The notes beneath the pieces are model-generated. The model searched no databases, had not been told where the DNA came from, and worked only from the letters and a program-made list of their open reading frames with translations. From the NCBI GenBank assembly GCA_016795465.1, contig JAEUHK010000113.1, forward strand, positions 1 to 41,243: a stretch of 41,243 nt of DNA, written 5' to 3'. The position numbers and the translations under genes are program-made. Positions within the stretch are counted from its first letter, which is position 1; every line of letters begins with the position of its first letter. This stretch comes from Verrucomicrobiaceae bacterium. GTDB lineage: Bacteria > Verrucomicrobiota > Verrucomicrobiia > Verrucomicrobiales > Verrucomicrobiaceae. Of the stretch, positions 30,441 through 38,672 are shown piece by piece.

Positions 30441-32534
30441 ATGAAAAAGCTCCTGCTTGGTATCGCCCTGCTCGCTTCCACCGCCTTCTGCGGCACGATG
30501 GACAAGGAGGTGGCGCATCTCACCATCACGCAGTCGGAGATCGAGAACGCCAGCCGCTGGGATGAGATCCGCCGCTGGACCGGCGAGGCCGCCACGCGAG
30601 GCGCGAAGACGCTGATTCTCGAAATCAATGTCACCCAAGGCACTGCGCAGACCACGCTGCCGCTCGCCGAGGAAATCGCGAGACTGAAGCTGCACACGAT
30701 CGCCTACGTGAATACCTCCGCCGTGGCTGGCGGCGCCTTGATGGCACTCGCTTGCGATGAAATCTGGATGGCTCCCGGTTCACGCATCGGCGCGGCACCG
30801 CCCATCGTGCCGGATGGTGAGGATTTGTCCCAAAAAGTGCAGGATACGAAGCTCGCGGAATCGCTCGCCGTGCTGAAAGCAGGCGCCCGCAGCCTCGCGA
30901 AGCTCAAAGGCCACAAGCCGGAGATCGCCGAGGCCTTCGTGGATCGTGAAAAGGGCCTCGAACCGCACGCGGCGAAGGGCGAGTTGCTGTTGCTCGATGC
31001 GGACACGGCTGTGCCGCTGCTCGCCAAAGGCATCGCTCCGGACCTGAAGGCCATCGCGAAGGACTCGAAGCTTGTCACGCTCAACGCGGCCTGGTTTGAG
31101 CAAAAGCCCGCCGAAGCTCCGAAAGCTGTCGCAGAGGTCAAAACGGAGAAAAAGAGCTCCAAAGGCCCTTACACCGGGAAAGTCGTCGTCATCACCGTGG
31201 GCGAGGAAGACCTCATCATCCCGGCGCGGTTCGAATTCATGAAGCGTACGCTGCGCCTCTGCGATGAGCAAGGTGCCGAAGCCGTGCTTTTCGATCTCGA
31301 CACACCCGGCGGCATGGCCTGGGAAACGACGACGCTGATGATGCAGGACCTTCAAAAGCTCGCCATCAAGTCACTCGCCTATGTGAACACCCGCGCGATC
31401 TCCGCCGGTGCCCTCACCGCGATGGCGACGGATGCGATTTACATGGCACCAGCCAGCAGCATCGGTGCCGCGACGCCCGTCACCGGCAGCGGCGAGTCGA
31501 TGGGCGAGGCCGAGCGTGCGAAATACAACTCCGCCTTCCTCGGCATGGCCCGCGCCGCCGTCCGTGCCAAAGGCCACGATGTTCGCATCCTCGAAGGCAT
31601 GATCGACAAGGATGCCGGCCTCGTGATCAACGGCCGCGTCATCGTTCCGAAGGGCCAGATCGTCACGCTCGATGCCGATCAGGCTACGATGCTCGTCGAT
31701 GGGAAGCCCTTGCTGGCCAAATCCATCGTGAAGACTATCGACGACATCAAGAAGAGCGAGTTGCTGAAAGGCGAGACGCTTGTCGCCGAGCCAACGATGT
31801 TTGAATGGATTGCCATCTGGGTGACGCAATTCGCGTGGCTGCTCATCCTCGTCGGTCTCGCCTCGGGTTATTTGGAGATGCAGACGCCCGGCTTCGGTCT
31901 CGCGGGCTTCGTGGCCTTGATCGCCTTCTCGATTTTCTTCTTTGGGCACTACGTCGCAGGCAGTCTGGTCGGCCACGAGACCATGATCATGACGCTGATT
32001 TTCATCGTCGGCATCGTCTTGATCGGCGTCGAACTGCTCGCCGCGCCGGGAACGATTCTGCCGGGTCTCGTTGGCTTCCTCTGCGTGATGGTGGCGCTTG
32101 TTTACACCATGAGCGGCTGGGAAATCGCCCCCGCGATGCCTGCTGATGGCGCCACGACACCGGTGGAGAGCAGCGGCTTCAATCTCGCGCAGTATGCTGT
32201 GGGCTTGCGGAACTTCGCCCTCGGTGTCACCGGCGCAGGCATCCTCATCACGCTCATGATTTTGTGGCTGCCGGAGCTTCGTCCCTTCCGCGCTCTCGTC
32301 CTCGAAACCGCCGCCGGAGGCAGCGCCGCCGACACCCCGTCGCAGCGCGACGCCGCAAAAGCGCATGTCGGCGAAACCGGCATCACCCGCAGTGCCTTGC
32401 GCCCCTACGGCAGCGTCGAGATCGGCGGCAAAATCATCGAAGCCGTCGCCGATGCGAACGCCTACCTGGAACCCGGTCGTGCCGTGCGTGTCCGCGAAGC
32501 CAGTGGTGGTCGCATCGTGGTGGAGGCAGTGTGA
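30441..32534 (+). CDS. NfeD-type membrane serine protease with two ClpP-like domains
   Basis: A protein of 697 residues with signal peptide MKKLLLGIALLASTAFCGT. Two ClpP-like domains follow (about 20-225 and 240-450), then a cluster of membrane helices (about 455-590: WLLILVGLASGYLEM, GFVALIAFSIFFFGHYVAG, IFIVGIVLIGVELLAAPG) and a C-terminal NfeD beta-barrel (about 635-697, YGSVEIGGKIIEAVAD). In the second domain NTRAISAGALTAMATDAIYM has the catalytic Ser near 321, and Lys in ERAKYNSAF is a candidate partner. In the first domain the matching segment NTSAVAGGALMALACDEIWM has no Ser there, so that domain is probably inactive. The family trims membrane proteins such as stomatins; no stomatin gene is adjacent. 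Confidence 0.9.
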   Translation: MKKLLLGIALLASTAFCGTMDKEVAHLTITQSEIENASRWDEIRRWTGEAATRGAKTLILEINVTQGTAQTTLPLAEEIARLKLHTIAYVNTSAVAGGALMALACDEIWMAPGSRIGAAPPIVPDGEDLSQKVQDTKLAESLAVLKAGARSLAKLKGHKPEIAEAFVDREKGLEPHAAKGELLLLDADTAVPLLAKGIAPDLKAIAKDSKLVTLNAAWFEQKPAEAPKAVAEVKTEKKSSKGPYTGKVVVITVGEEDLIIPARFEFMKRTLRLCDEQGAEAVLFDLDTPGGMAWETTTLMMQDLQKLAIKSLAYVNTRAISAGALTAMATDAIYMAPASSIGAATPVTGSGESMGEAERAKYNSAFLGMARAAVRAKGHDVRILEGMIDKDAGLVINGRVIVPKGQIVTLDADQATMLVDGKPLLAKSIVKTIDDIKKSELLKGETLVAEPTMFEWIAIWVTQFAWLLILVGLASGYLEMQTPGFGLAGFVALIAFSIFFFGHYVAGSLVGHETMIMTLIFIVGIVLIGVELLAAPGTILPGLVGFLCVMVALVYTMSGWEIAPAMPADGATTPVESSGFNLAQYAVGLRNFALGVTGAGILITLMILWLPELRPFRALVLETAAGGSAADTPSQRDAAKAHVGETGITRSALRPYGSVEIGGKIIEAVADANAYLEPGRAVRVREASGGRIVVEAV

Positions 32535-32594
32535 GCGCAGGATCGGACACAAGTTTCGCACGATGACACACAGGGGCGGACCGTATAAAGCCGC

Positions 32595-34016
32595 ATGAAA
32601 GACACGAAACTTGGCTATTCCCGTCGTGACATGCTCGCCCGTGCGGGCGGTGGTTTTGGCATGCTGGCCTTCGCTTCGATGCTGGAGGCGGCAAAGAATC
32701 CTTTCGCGCCGAAAGTGCCGATGCAGGTCGGTGGCAAGGCGAAGTCGATCATCTGGATTTTTACCAACGGTGGTCCTTCTCAGGTCGATACATGGGACTA
32801 CAAGCCGGAGCTCGCGAAGCGCGATGGACAGACGCTCGAAGGCTTTGATCCGAAAACGGGCTTCTTTCCCGGTTCCGTGGGCGGTTTGATGAAATCGCCC
32901 TTCGGCTTCAAGCAATACGGCGTGAGCGGGACGTGGTGCAGCGACCTGTTTCCCAAAACAGCGATGCATGTCGATAAGATGTGCTTCATTCACAGTTGCT
33001 GGACGGGCTCAAATAACCATTCGCCCGCCCTTTTCATGATGAACACGGGCACCACCCGCATGGGCTATCCATGCGTGGGCTCGTGGGTGAACTACGGCCT
33101 CGGCAGCGAGAGCGATTCGCTGCCCAGCTTTGTCGTCATGAGTGATCCGATGAATCGCGGTCTGCCGAAAGGCAGCGCAGCGAACTGGGGCGCGGGTTTC
33201 CTCCCGAGTGTGTATCAAGGCACCTGGCTGAAGCCGAGCGGTGCTCCGATTGACAACCTCACGGTGCCAGCCTCGCTCACGCCACAACGTCAACGAGCAC
33301 AACTCGATCTCATGGCGAGGCTGAATCGGCAATCGCTCACCGGATCAGCCATCGAGAGCGAACTCAACGCTCGCATCGAGAGCTTTGAGCTGGCTTACCG
33401 CATGCAAACCGCCGCGCCGGAGGCTTTTGCGCTCAAGGACGAGCCGGAGCACATCCAAAAGCTTTACGGCGTGAATGAGAAACACTGCGGTCACTTTGCG
33501 AAGCAGTGCCTCACGGCGCGACGCATGGTCGAGCGGGGCGTTCGCTTCATCCAGATTTACAGTGGCGGCATGGAAAACCAGCAGAGCTGGGATGGCCACA
33601 AGGACATCCTCGGCAATCACAGCGGCTTCGCGGCGGAAAGCGACCAACCTGTGGCCGCGCTCATCAGCGATCTGGAGCAGCGCGGACTGCTCGATCAAAC
33701 GCTGATCATCTGGGGCGGCGAGTTTGGTCGTCTGCCCATCGCTCAAAAAGGTGCGCAGCCGGGTCGCGATCACAATCCACATGCCTTCACCGTGTGGATG
33801 TGCGGCGGTGGGGTGAAAGGCGGCTATCACCACGGTGAAACCGACGAGATCGGCTTCAAGGCGGTGATCGACAAAGTGAGCGTACACGATCTGCATGCCA
33901 CGATACTGGCGGCCGCGGGGCTCGATCATGAACGCCTCACCTTCAAATTCCAAGGTCTCGACCAGCGCCTCACGGGCGTGGAGAACCCGAAGGTGGTGAA
34001 GCAGGTCTTTGCATGA
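32595..34016 (+). CDS. DUF1501 protein, third copy
   Basis: A protein of 473 residues from ATG 32595. The Tat signal is YSRRDMLARAGGGFGMLAF. Family segments: IIWIFTNGGPSQVDTWDYKP, NNHSPALFMMNTG, SWVNYGLGSES, RGVRFIQIYSGG, IIWGGEFGRLPI, GRDHNPHAFTVWMCGGGVKG and YHHGETDEIGF. It is the most divergent of the three copies here and stands without a PSD1 gene. TATAAA at 32584-32589 just before the start could be a -10 box of an almost leaderless transcript, but no good -35 is seen. Confidence 0.92.
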   Translation: MKDTKLGYSRRDMLARAGGGFGMLAFASMLEAAKNPFAPKVPMQVGGKAKSIIWIFTNGGPSQVDTWDYKPELAKRDGQTLEGFDPKTGFFPGSVGGLMKSPFGFKQYGVSGTWCSDLFPKTAMHVDKMCFIHSCWTGSNNHSPALFMMNTGTTRMGYPCVGSWVNYGLGSESDSLPSFVVMSDPMNRGLPKGSAANWGAGFLPSVYQGTWLKPSGAPIDNLTVPASLTPQRQRAQLDLMARLNRQSLTGSAIESELNARIESFELAYRMQTAAPEAFALKDEPEHIQKLYGVNEKHCGHFAKQCLTARRMVERGVRFIQIYSGGMENQQSWDGHKDILGNHSGFAAESDQPVAALISDLEQRGLLDQTLIIWGGEFGRLPIAQKGAQPGRDHNPHAFTVWMCGGGVKGGYHHGETDEIGFKAVIDKVSVHDLHATILAAAGLDHERLTFKFQGLDQRLTGVENPKVVKQVFA

Positions 34017-34037
34017 TGGTCGTCGTTTGGGCCAAAA

Positions 34038-34065
34038 AAACGCCGCCTGGAGACAGGCGGCGTTT
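34038..34065 (-). terminator. terminator of glnII (minus strand)
   Basis: A perfect 12-bp stem (34038-34049 with 34054-34065, AAACGCCGCCTG and complement) and a 4-nt loop GAGA. On the minus strand the stem runs into seven T (the A run 34034-34040), a good terminator for the glutamine synthetase. On the plus strand the tail CGTTTGTGGG is weaker but may also stop the DUF1501 transcript. Confidence 0.88.
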
Positions 34066-34090
34066 GTGGGAAGCTGATGCTTCAGGACGA

Positions 34091-35107
34091 TCAGGCCGTG
34101 GGAACGGTCGAGATGGTCTTGAGGATACGGCTGGCGATCTGGTAAGGATTGCCCTGGGAGTTCGGACGACGGTCTTCCAGGTAGCCTTTCCAGCCATTGT
34201 TCTTGAAGCTGTGCGGCACGCGAATGGACGCGCCACGGTCGGCGATGCCCCAGGAGAACTTGTCGATGCTCTGGGTCTCGTGCAGGCCAGTGAGGCGCAT
34301 GTGATTGTCCGGACCATAGACGGCGATGTGCTCTTCCTTGTATTTGTCGAAGGCGGCCATGAGGGCGAGGAAGTATTTCTCACCGCCGGTCTCACGCATG
34401 AACTTCGTGGAGAAGTTGGCGTGCATGCCGGAGCCATTCCAGTCGGTCGCGCCGAGGGGTTTGCAGTGGTATTCGACGTCCACGGCATACTTTTCGCAGA
34501 GACGGTTCAGGATGTAACGGGCCACCCAGACTTGGTCGGCGCAGGTCTTGGAGCCTTTGCCGAAGATCTGGAATTCCCACTGACCCTTGGCCACTTCGGC
34601 GTTGATGCCTTCGTGGTTGATGCCGGCCGCAAGGCAGATGTCGAGGTGCTCCTCAACGATCTGACGGGCGATGTCGCCGACGTTCTTGTAGCCGACGCCG
34701 GTGTAGTAGGGGCCCTGCGGGGCAGGATAGCCGTTCTCGGGGAAGCCGAGGGGGCGGCCGTCCTGGTAAAGGAAGTATTCCTGCTCAAAGCCGAACCAAG
34801 CGTCCGGATCGTCGAGGATGGTGGCACGGTCGTTCGAGGCGTGAGGAGTGCCATCGGCGTTGTAAACTTCACACATGACGAGCACGCCGTTGATGCGAGT
34901 GCTGTCCGGGAACACGGCCACAGGCTTCAGCACGCAATCAGAGGAACCGCCGGGGGCCTGCTGGGTGGAGGAGCCGTCAAAGCCCCAGTTGGGAAGCTGC
35001 TCAAGCTTCGGGAAGCTGTCGAAGTCCTTGAGCTGGGTCTTGCTACGAAGGTTGCGGACGGGCTCGTAACCGTCCAACCAGATGTATTCGAGTTTGTATT
35101 TGGCCAT
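34091..35107 (-). CDS. glnII: glutamine synthetase, type II (eukaryote-like GSII)
   Basis: A protein of 338 residues that joins ammonia to glutamate using ATP. The short length and signatures mark GSII rather than the usual bacterial GSI (about 470): LEYIWLDGYEPVRNLRSKT, PNWGFDGSSTQQAPG, GFEQEYFLYQ (metal Glu), INHEGINAEVAKGQWEFQI, TDWNGSGMHANFSTKFMR and DNHMRLTGLHET. There is no adenylylation loop, so control by GlnE is not expected. The start at ATG 35107 is fixed by MAKYKLEYIWLDG. A small palindrome (35141-35155, GGGTGAATTTCACCC) lies 33 bp upstream and could be an operator. Its own terminator follows at 34038. Confidence 0.95.
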   Translation of the reverse strand: MAKYKLEYIWLDGYEPVRNLRSKTQLKDFDSFPKLEQLPNWGFDGSSTQQAPGGSSDCVLKPVAVFPDSTRINGVLVMCEVYNADGTPHASNDRATILDDPDAWFGFEQEYFLYQDGRPLGFPENGYPAPQGPYYTGVGYKNVGDIARQIVEEHLDICLAAGINHEGINAEVAKGQWEFQIFGKGSKTCADQVWVARYILNRLCEKYAVDVEYHCKPLGATDWNGSGMHANFSTKFMRETGGEKYFLALMAAFDKYKEEHIAVYGPDNHMRLTGLHETQSIDKFSWGIADRGASIRVPHSFKNNGWKGYLEDRRPNSQGNPYQIASRILKTISTVPTA

Positions 35108-35140
35108 GGTTGAGTTTGGGATGATGAATGCTTCGCGGCG

Positions 35141-35155
35141 GGGTGAATTTCACCC
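35141..35155. promoter_or_regulatory. palindrome in the glnII leader, possible operator
   Basis: GGGTGAATTTCACCC is a perfect 7-bp inverted repeat around a central T, located 33 bp before the glnII start codon. It could bind a dimeric regulator, or form a small hairpin in the leader. No known consensus is claimed. Confidence 0.35.
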
Positions 35156-35340
35156 TTTCAGCTTAGGCGGTAGCTCATCTGAGCATGCCGCGTGCCAGAT
35201 GCGAGATGAATTTTGCGAGACTTGTTTTGGAAGTCCGAAACGCAAGGCGGTGGCAGGCTGAAAAGGTGGAAAATCCGGCCTGCCCGCCGCGATTTCTTGC
35301 CAGCCGACGCCCGCTGCCCTTTTCTCACCTCTCTCCAGCC

Positions 35341-36327
35341 ATGAAATCCTCCTTTTTGCAGTTTACGAAGACAGGAAACCCTGCCGAGGTGCTCGAACTG
35401 GCGGAGCGGGACATCCCCTCGCCGACGGGGCATGAGGTCCGTGTGAGCATGCGCTATGCGCCGGTGAACCCGGCGGACCTGAATTTCATGGAGGGCACTT
35501 ACGGCCGTGCTGCCACGCCACCCTGTATTCCGGGGCACGAAGGCTGTGGCGAGGTCGAGGCGGTGGGGCCGGAGGTGCAATCGCTGCAAAAAGGAGACGT
35601 GGTCATCCCGCTGCTCGGCACCGGCTGCTGGGCTCAGCATGTGACCGCACCCGAGCATGCCTTTGCCAAGGTGCCTGAGCGTATCGACCCAGTGCAAGCG
35701 AGCATGCTACGGGTGAATCCCGTGACGGCCTGGGTCATGCTGAAGGAGTTTGCCGAGCTCGAGCCCGGCTCGTGGGTGGTGCAAAACGCTGCGAACTCCG
35801 GCGTGGGCCGCGCTTGGATCCAAATCGCCCGCAAGCTCGGTTTTCGCACGCTGAACTTCGTGCGCCGCGAGGAGCTGTTTGTCGAGCTGAAGGGGCTCGG
35901 AGCGGACGAGGTGGTGCTCGATACCGATGAGGGTGTGGCTCAAGCGAAGGCCATCCTCGGCAAGGAGCCGGTGAAACTGGCCGCGAATGCCGTCGGCGGT
36001 GACAGTGCGATCCGGTTGATGGATTTGCTGTCCAGCGAAGGCACGATGGTGACCTACGGTGCGATGAGCCGAAGGAGCCTGAAGGTGCCAAACAAGTTCC
36101 TCATCTTCAAAAACCTCAACCTCCGCGGCCTGTGGGTGACGAAGTGGTTCGAAAAGGCCACGCGTGAGGAGCTTTACGATGTGCTGGAGCCGCTCACCGA
36201 GATGATCCTCGCGAACGAGCTGGTGACGGCCATCGATGAGATTGTGCCTTTCCGCGAGCACGCCCTTGCGATCAAGCGGGCGCAGGAGAGCAGCCGCGGA
36301 GGCAAGGTGATCCTCGATTTCGCGTGA
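35341..36327 (+). CDS. MDR-family reductase, trans-2-enoyl-CoA reductase (MECR) type
   Basis: A protein of 328 residues from ATG 35341 (MKSSFLQFTKTGNPAEVLEL); the frame stays open upstream to 35185 but that part has no family look. It has the GroES-like domain of medium-chain dehydrogenases (APVNPADLNFMEGTYG, PCIPGHEGCGEV) without catalytic zinc Cys residues, then a Rossmann domain (WVVQNAANSGVGRAWIQIAR, FRTLNFVRR). RVNPVTAWVMLKEF and QNAANSGVG are characteristic of MECR/Etr1, which reduces enoyl thioesters with NADPH in fatty acid synthesis. Quinone reductase is the alternative. It is divergent from glnII across a 233-bp gap. Confidence 0.85.
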   Translation: MKSSFLQFTKTGNPAEVLELAERDIPSPTGHEVRVSMRYAPVNPADLNFMEGTYGRAATPPCIPGHEGCGEVEAVGPEVQSLQKGDVVIPLLGTGCWAQHVTAPEHAFAKVPERIDPVQASMLRVNPVTAWVMLKEFAELEPGSWVVQNAANSGVGRAWIQIARKLGFRTLNFVRREELFVELKGLGADEVVLDTDEGVAQAKAILGKEPVKLAANAVGGDSAIRLMDLLSSEGTMVTYGAMSRRSLKVPNKFLIFKNLNLRGLWVTKWFEKATREELYDVLEPLTEMILANELVTAIDEIVPFREHALAIKRAQESSRGGKVILDFA

Positions 36328-36337
36328 GCAGCGCGGC

Positions 36338-37594
36338 TCAGTAGATCATCGCGTTGTCAGGCGCAGTGGTTTCCTCGACTTTGCTGACTTCGATGAGCGG
36401 GACGGTTTGATCGCCTTCCTTCTTGTAGCTGACTCTGCCGGTGACCTTCACCCAGGTCATGTCTTTGAAGTCAGGAGCCTTCTTGCCGAAGTCGATCGGC
36501 ACGGAGAAGGGGCGTGCATCAGCGGCGCAGCACTGCACGAGCATGCGGAAGATGCGCATGCGATGGCCGTCGGCGTTGTTGACCTTCTCCGGCAGCACTT
36601 GCGCGGTCGTTTCGATCATCTGACCGGTGAGCACCTTCTGCACTTCGAGGTCTCCGCCGGTGTAGTAGATCTCGGGCACTTCGAGCAGGAAATGGCCTTC
36701 CTTGTTTTGCGGCACTTGGGCCTTCAAATCGTCCAAACTGAAGGTGCCGTAGCTTTTGGCCTCCTGCGGTGGTTTGGGGGCGTTGGCAGCATTTGGAGGC
36801 TCGCCGGGCTTGCTGGGAGGCGGTGGTGCACCGGGGATGGGCGGCGCTTTCGAATCAGTGGAAGGTGCGGCAGCCACGGTGGCCGGCGGAAGGTCCATCG
36901 GCGTTACTTTGGGCTCGGCACGCTTCGGTGTGGCAGGAGCGGTGGACTTGTTTTTCAGCGAGAACTGGTCGGCGCGGGAGGTGTCGGCGTAGTTCGGATT
37001 GTAGAGGCCTTTGTTCATTACCGCGTTCGGGCTGTAACGGTCCGGCGTGAGTGTCGCGGCGAGCGTGAGAGGCACGATGAGGATGAAAAGCGCCACAAGA
37101 CGGCCGCCCCAGCCGCTTTCTTCGAGGATGCCGTGCGCATGACCGTGGTCGCCATGGTCGTGCGAGTGATCGTGACCGCAGCAGCCGTGCTCGTGTTTGT
37201 GCTCATGACCATGATCGTGACCGCACTTCGAGTGATCGTGGTCATGGTGATGATGATCGTGACCGCAGCAGCCTTCTTTGTGGGCGTGATCGTGCTTGTG
37301 CTCGTGACCGTGGTCATGACCGCAGCAGCCGTCGTGGTTGTGAGCATGATCGTGGTCGTCGTGCGAGTGATCGTGACCTTCGCAGCCGATGTCCTCGGCA
37401 TTCATCGTGAGCAGATTGAACAAAGCGAGCACCGCGAGGCCGATGCCGGCGGCCACCACCATCGGGCGGAAGATGCCGTCCGGCGGCAGGTAGGCCGTGA
37501 TGCGGCCGGAGACGTGGAAGAAGAGCATCACACCGCCCCAGACGAGGAGCGTGGCGACGCTGAGGAGGTGGATGAGAGTGCGTGTGCCTGACAT
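36338..37594 (-). CDS. TIGR03943/DUF1980-type permease partner with long His-rich segment
   Basis: A protein of 418 residues. Two N-terminal membrane helices (LLSVATLLVWGGVMLFF, VVAAGIGLAVLALFNLLTM), then a segment of about 85 residues (75-160) with about 34 His, mostly as HDH, HEH and CCGHDH units, then a third helix (LVALFILIVPLTLAAT), a Pro-rich linker, and a C-terminal beta domain (about 285-418: VPEIYYTGGDLEVQKVLTGQ, MLVQCCAADARPFSVPIDFG, WVKVTGRVSY). The last domain with its CC and W residues is the TIGR03943 (YcgQ) signature. The family always pairs with the DUF318 permease, encoded 21 bp upstream. The His/Cys segment very likely binds zinc, nickel or a similar metal, so the pair may export or sense metal. 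Confidence 0.87.
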   Translation of the reverse strand: MSGTRTLIHLLSVATLLVWGGVMLFFHVSGRITAYLPPDGIFRPMVVAAGIGLAVLALFNLLTMNAEDIGCEGHDHSHDDHDHAHNHDGCCGHDHGHEHKHDHAHKEGCCGHDHHHHDHDHSKCGHDHGHEHKHEHGCCGHDHSHDHGDHGHAHGILEESGWGGRLVALFILIVPLTLAATLTPDRYSPNAVMNKGLYNPNYADTSRADQFSLKNKSTAPATPKRAEPKVTPMDLPPATVAAAPSTDSKAPPIPGAPPPPSKPGEPPNAANAPKPPQEAKSYGTFSLDDLKAQVPQNKEGHFLLEVPEIYYTGGDLEVQKVLTGQMIETTAQVLPEKVNNADGHRMRIFRMLVQCCAADARPFSVPIDFGKKAPDFKDMTWVKVTGRVSYKKEGDQTVPLIEVSKVEETTAPDNAMIY

Positions 37595-37615
37595 GGCGGT
37601 GAGGGGTGAAAGGGG

Positions 37616-38599
37616 TTATTTGACGGCCAGTTTCGAAATGAGATCGATCCACGGCACGGCGAGCACGCCGATGAGCACGAAGAGGCCGATGAGGAAGCCG
37701 AGGACGACCTTTCGCTTGAAGACGCCGGAGTACATGAAGAGCAGCTTGATGTCCATCATCGGGCCGAAGACGAGGAAGGCGAGCTTGGCGGCCATGCTGA
37801 AGGAGGCCATCGGCGCGGCGATGAAGGCATCCGAGGTCGAGCAGAGGCTCAGCACCATCGCCAGGCCCATGATGGACGGCAGGGCCAGCACGTCGCTCTT
37901 CGCAATGGTGTCGAGGATGGCCTGATCGACGCGGGTGTTGAAGATGGAGGTGATGACCACGCCGATGGCGAAATACATGCCGGTGTCCAAAAAGTCCCGC
38001 ATGGCCGTGCGCATGGCGTGCACGAGCTTGCCATTGAAGGAGGCTTTCGGGGCCGCGTGATCTGTTTCAGCCGCTGCGGTGCCCGCGGACTCGATTTGCG
38101 CGGTGATCTTCTCACGCAGGATTTGCGACGGTTTGAGGCGGATGAAGATCAAACCGACAATCACGGCCACCACATAGCCGAGCGAGAGACGGGCGATGGT
38201 CATCGTGGCATTGCCAGGCGTGTCCCAGGACCACGTTTGGAACTCTTTGAAGGCCGTGAGCGTGCTGACCGCCACGATGGGGTTCACAATCGGGGCCGAA
38301 AGCATGTAGGTGACGGCGCAGGACACCGGCAGGCCTTTCTGCACGAGGCGGCGGATCACCGGCACGATGGCGCATTCGCACACCGGGAACACGAGGCCGA
38401 GAAAACCGGCCAGGAAGGTGGAGATCACGCGGCTCTTTGGCAGCACTCGCTCCAGCAAGCGTGCCGGCAGGAAGGCGTCAATGAACCCGGAAAGCAATGT
38501 GCCGAGCAGGATGTAGGGTGCCCCCTCGAAAACGATGCTGAGGAAGGCGACAAAGATGTCACCCGTGGGGCTGGGGGCAGGGAGGGCGGCGAGGGGCAT
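37616..38599 (-). CDS. DUF318/ArsP_1 family permease (YcgR type)
   Basis: An integral membrane protein of 327 residues with about eight helices in two blocks (FLSIVFEGAPYILLGTLLSG, FLAGFLGLVFPVCECAIVPV, then MYFAIGVVITSIFN and VVLGFLIGLFVLIGVL). The signature FPVCECAIVPVIRRLVQKGL, followed by TYMLSAPIVNPI, is that of PF03773 permeases; the Cys pair in CEC is characteristic. The second half repeats the first (VLSLCSTSDAFIAA). Members move metal or metalloid species, methylarsenicals being the best-studied case. The His-rich TIGR03943 protein follows in the same operon. Confidence 0.92.
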   Translation of the reverse strand: MPLAALPAPSPTGDIFVAFLSIVFEGAPYILLGTLLSGFIDAFLPARLLERVLPKSRVISTFLAGFLGLVFPVCECAIVPVIRRLVQKGLPVSCAVTYMLSAPIVNPIVAVSTLTAFKEFQTWSWDTPGNATMTIARLSLGYVVAVIVGLIFIRLKPSQILREKITAQIESAGTAAAETDHAAPKASFNGKLVHAMRTAMRDFLDTGMYFAIGVVITSIFNTRVDQAILDTIAKSDVLALPSIMGLAMVLSLCSTSDAFIAAPMASFSMAAKLAFLVFGPMMDIKLLFMYSGVFKRKVVLGFLIGLFVLIGVLAVPWIDLISKLAVK

Positions 38600-38672
38600 G
38601 TGACGTGCGTGTTTAAACGACGCACGCGGGGCGCTTCAAGCGGGAAACCTGCGTTGATTTTGGGCTTCGCGT

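Noticed and set aside
30441..32534. SppA signal peptide peptidase as an alternative name
   Set aside because: The C-terminal membrane cluster plus NfeD beta-barrel and ClpP-like motif fit NfeD; SppA lacks these.
34091..35107. GSI-type glnA
   Set aside because: The length of 338 residues and the WNGSGMHANFS and GFEQEYF contexts match GSII; the adenylylation loop of GSI is absent.
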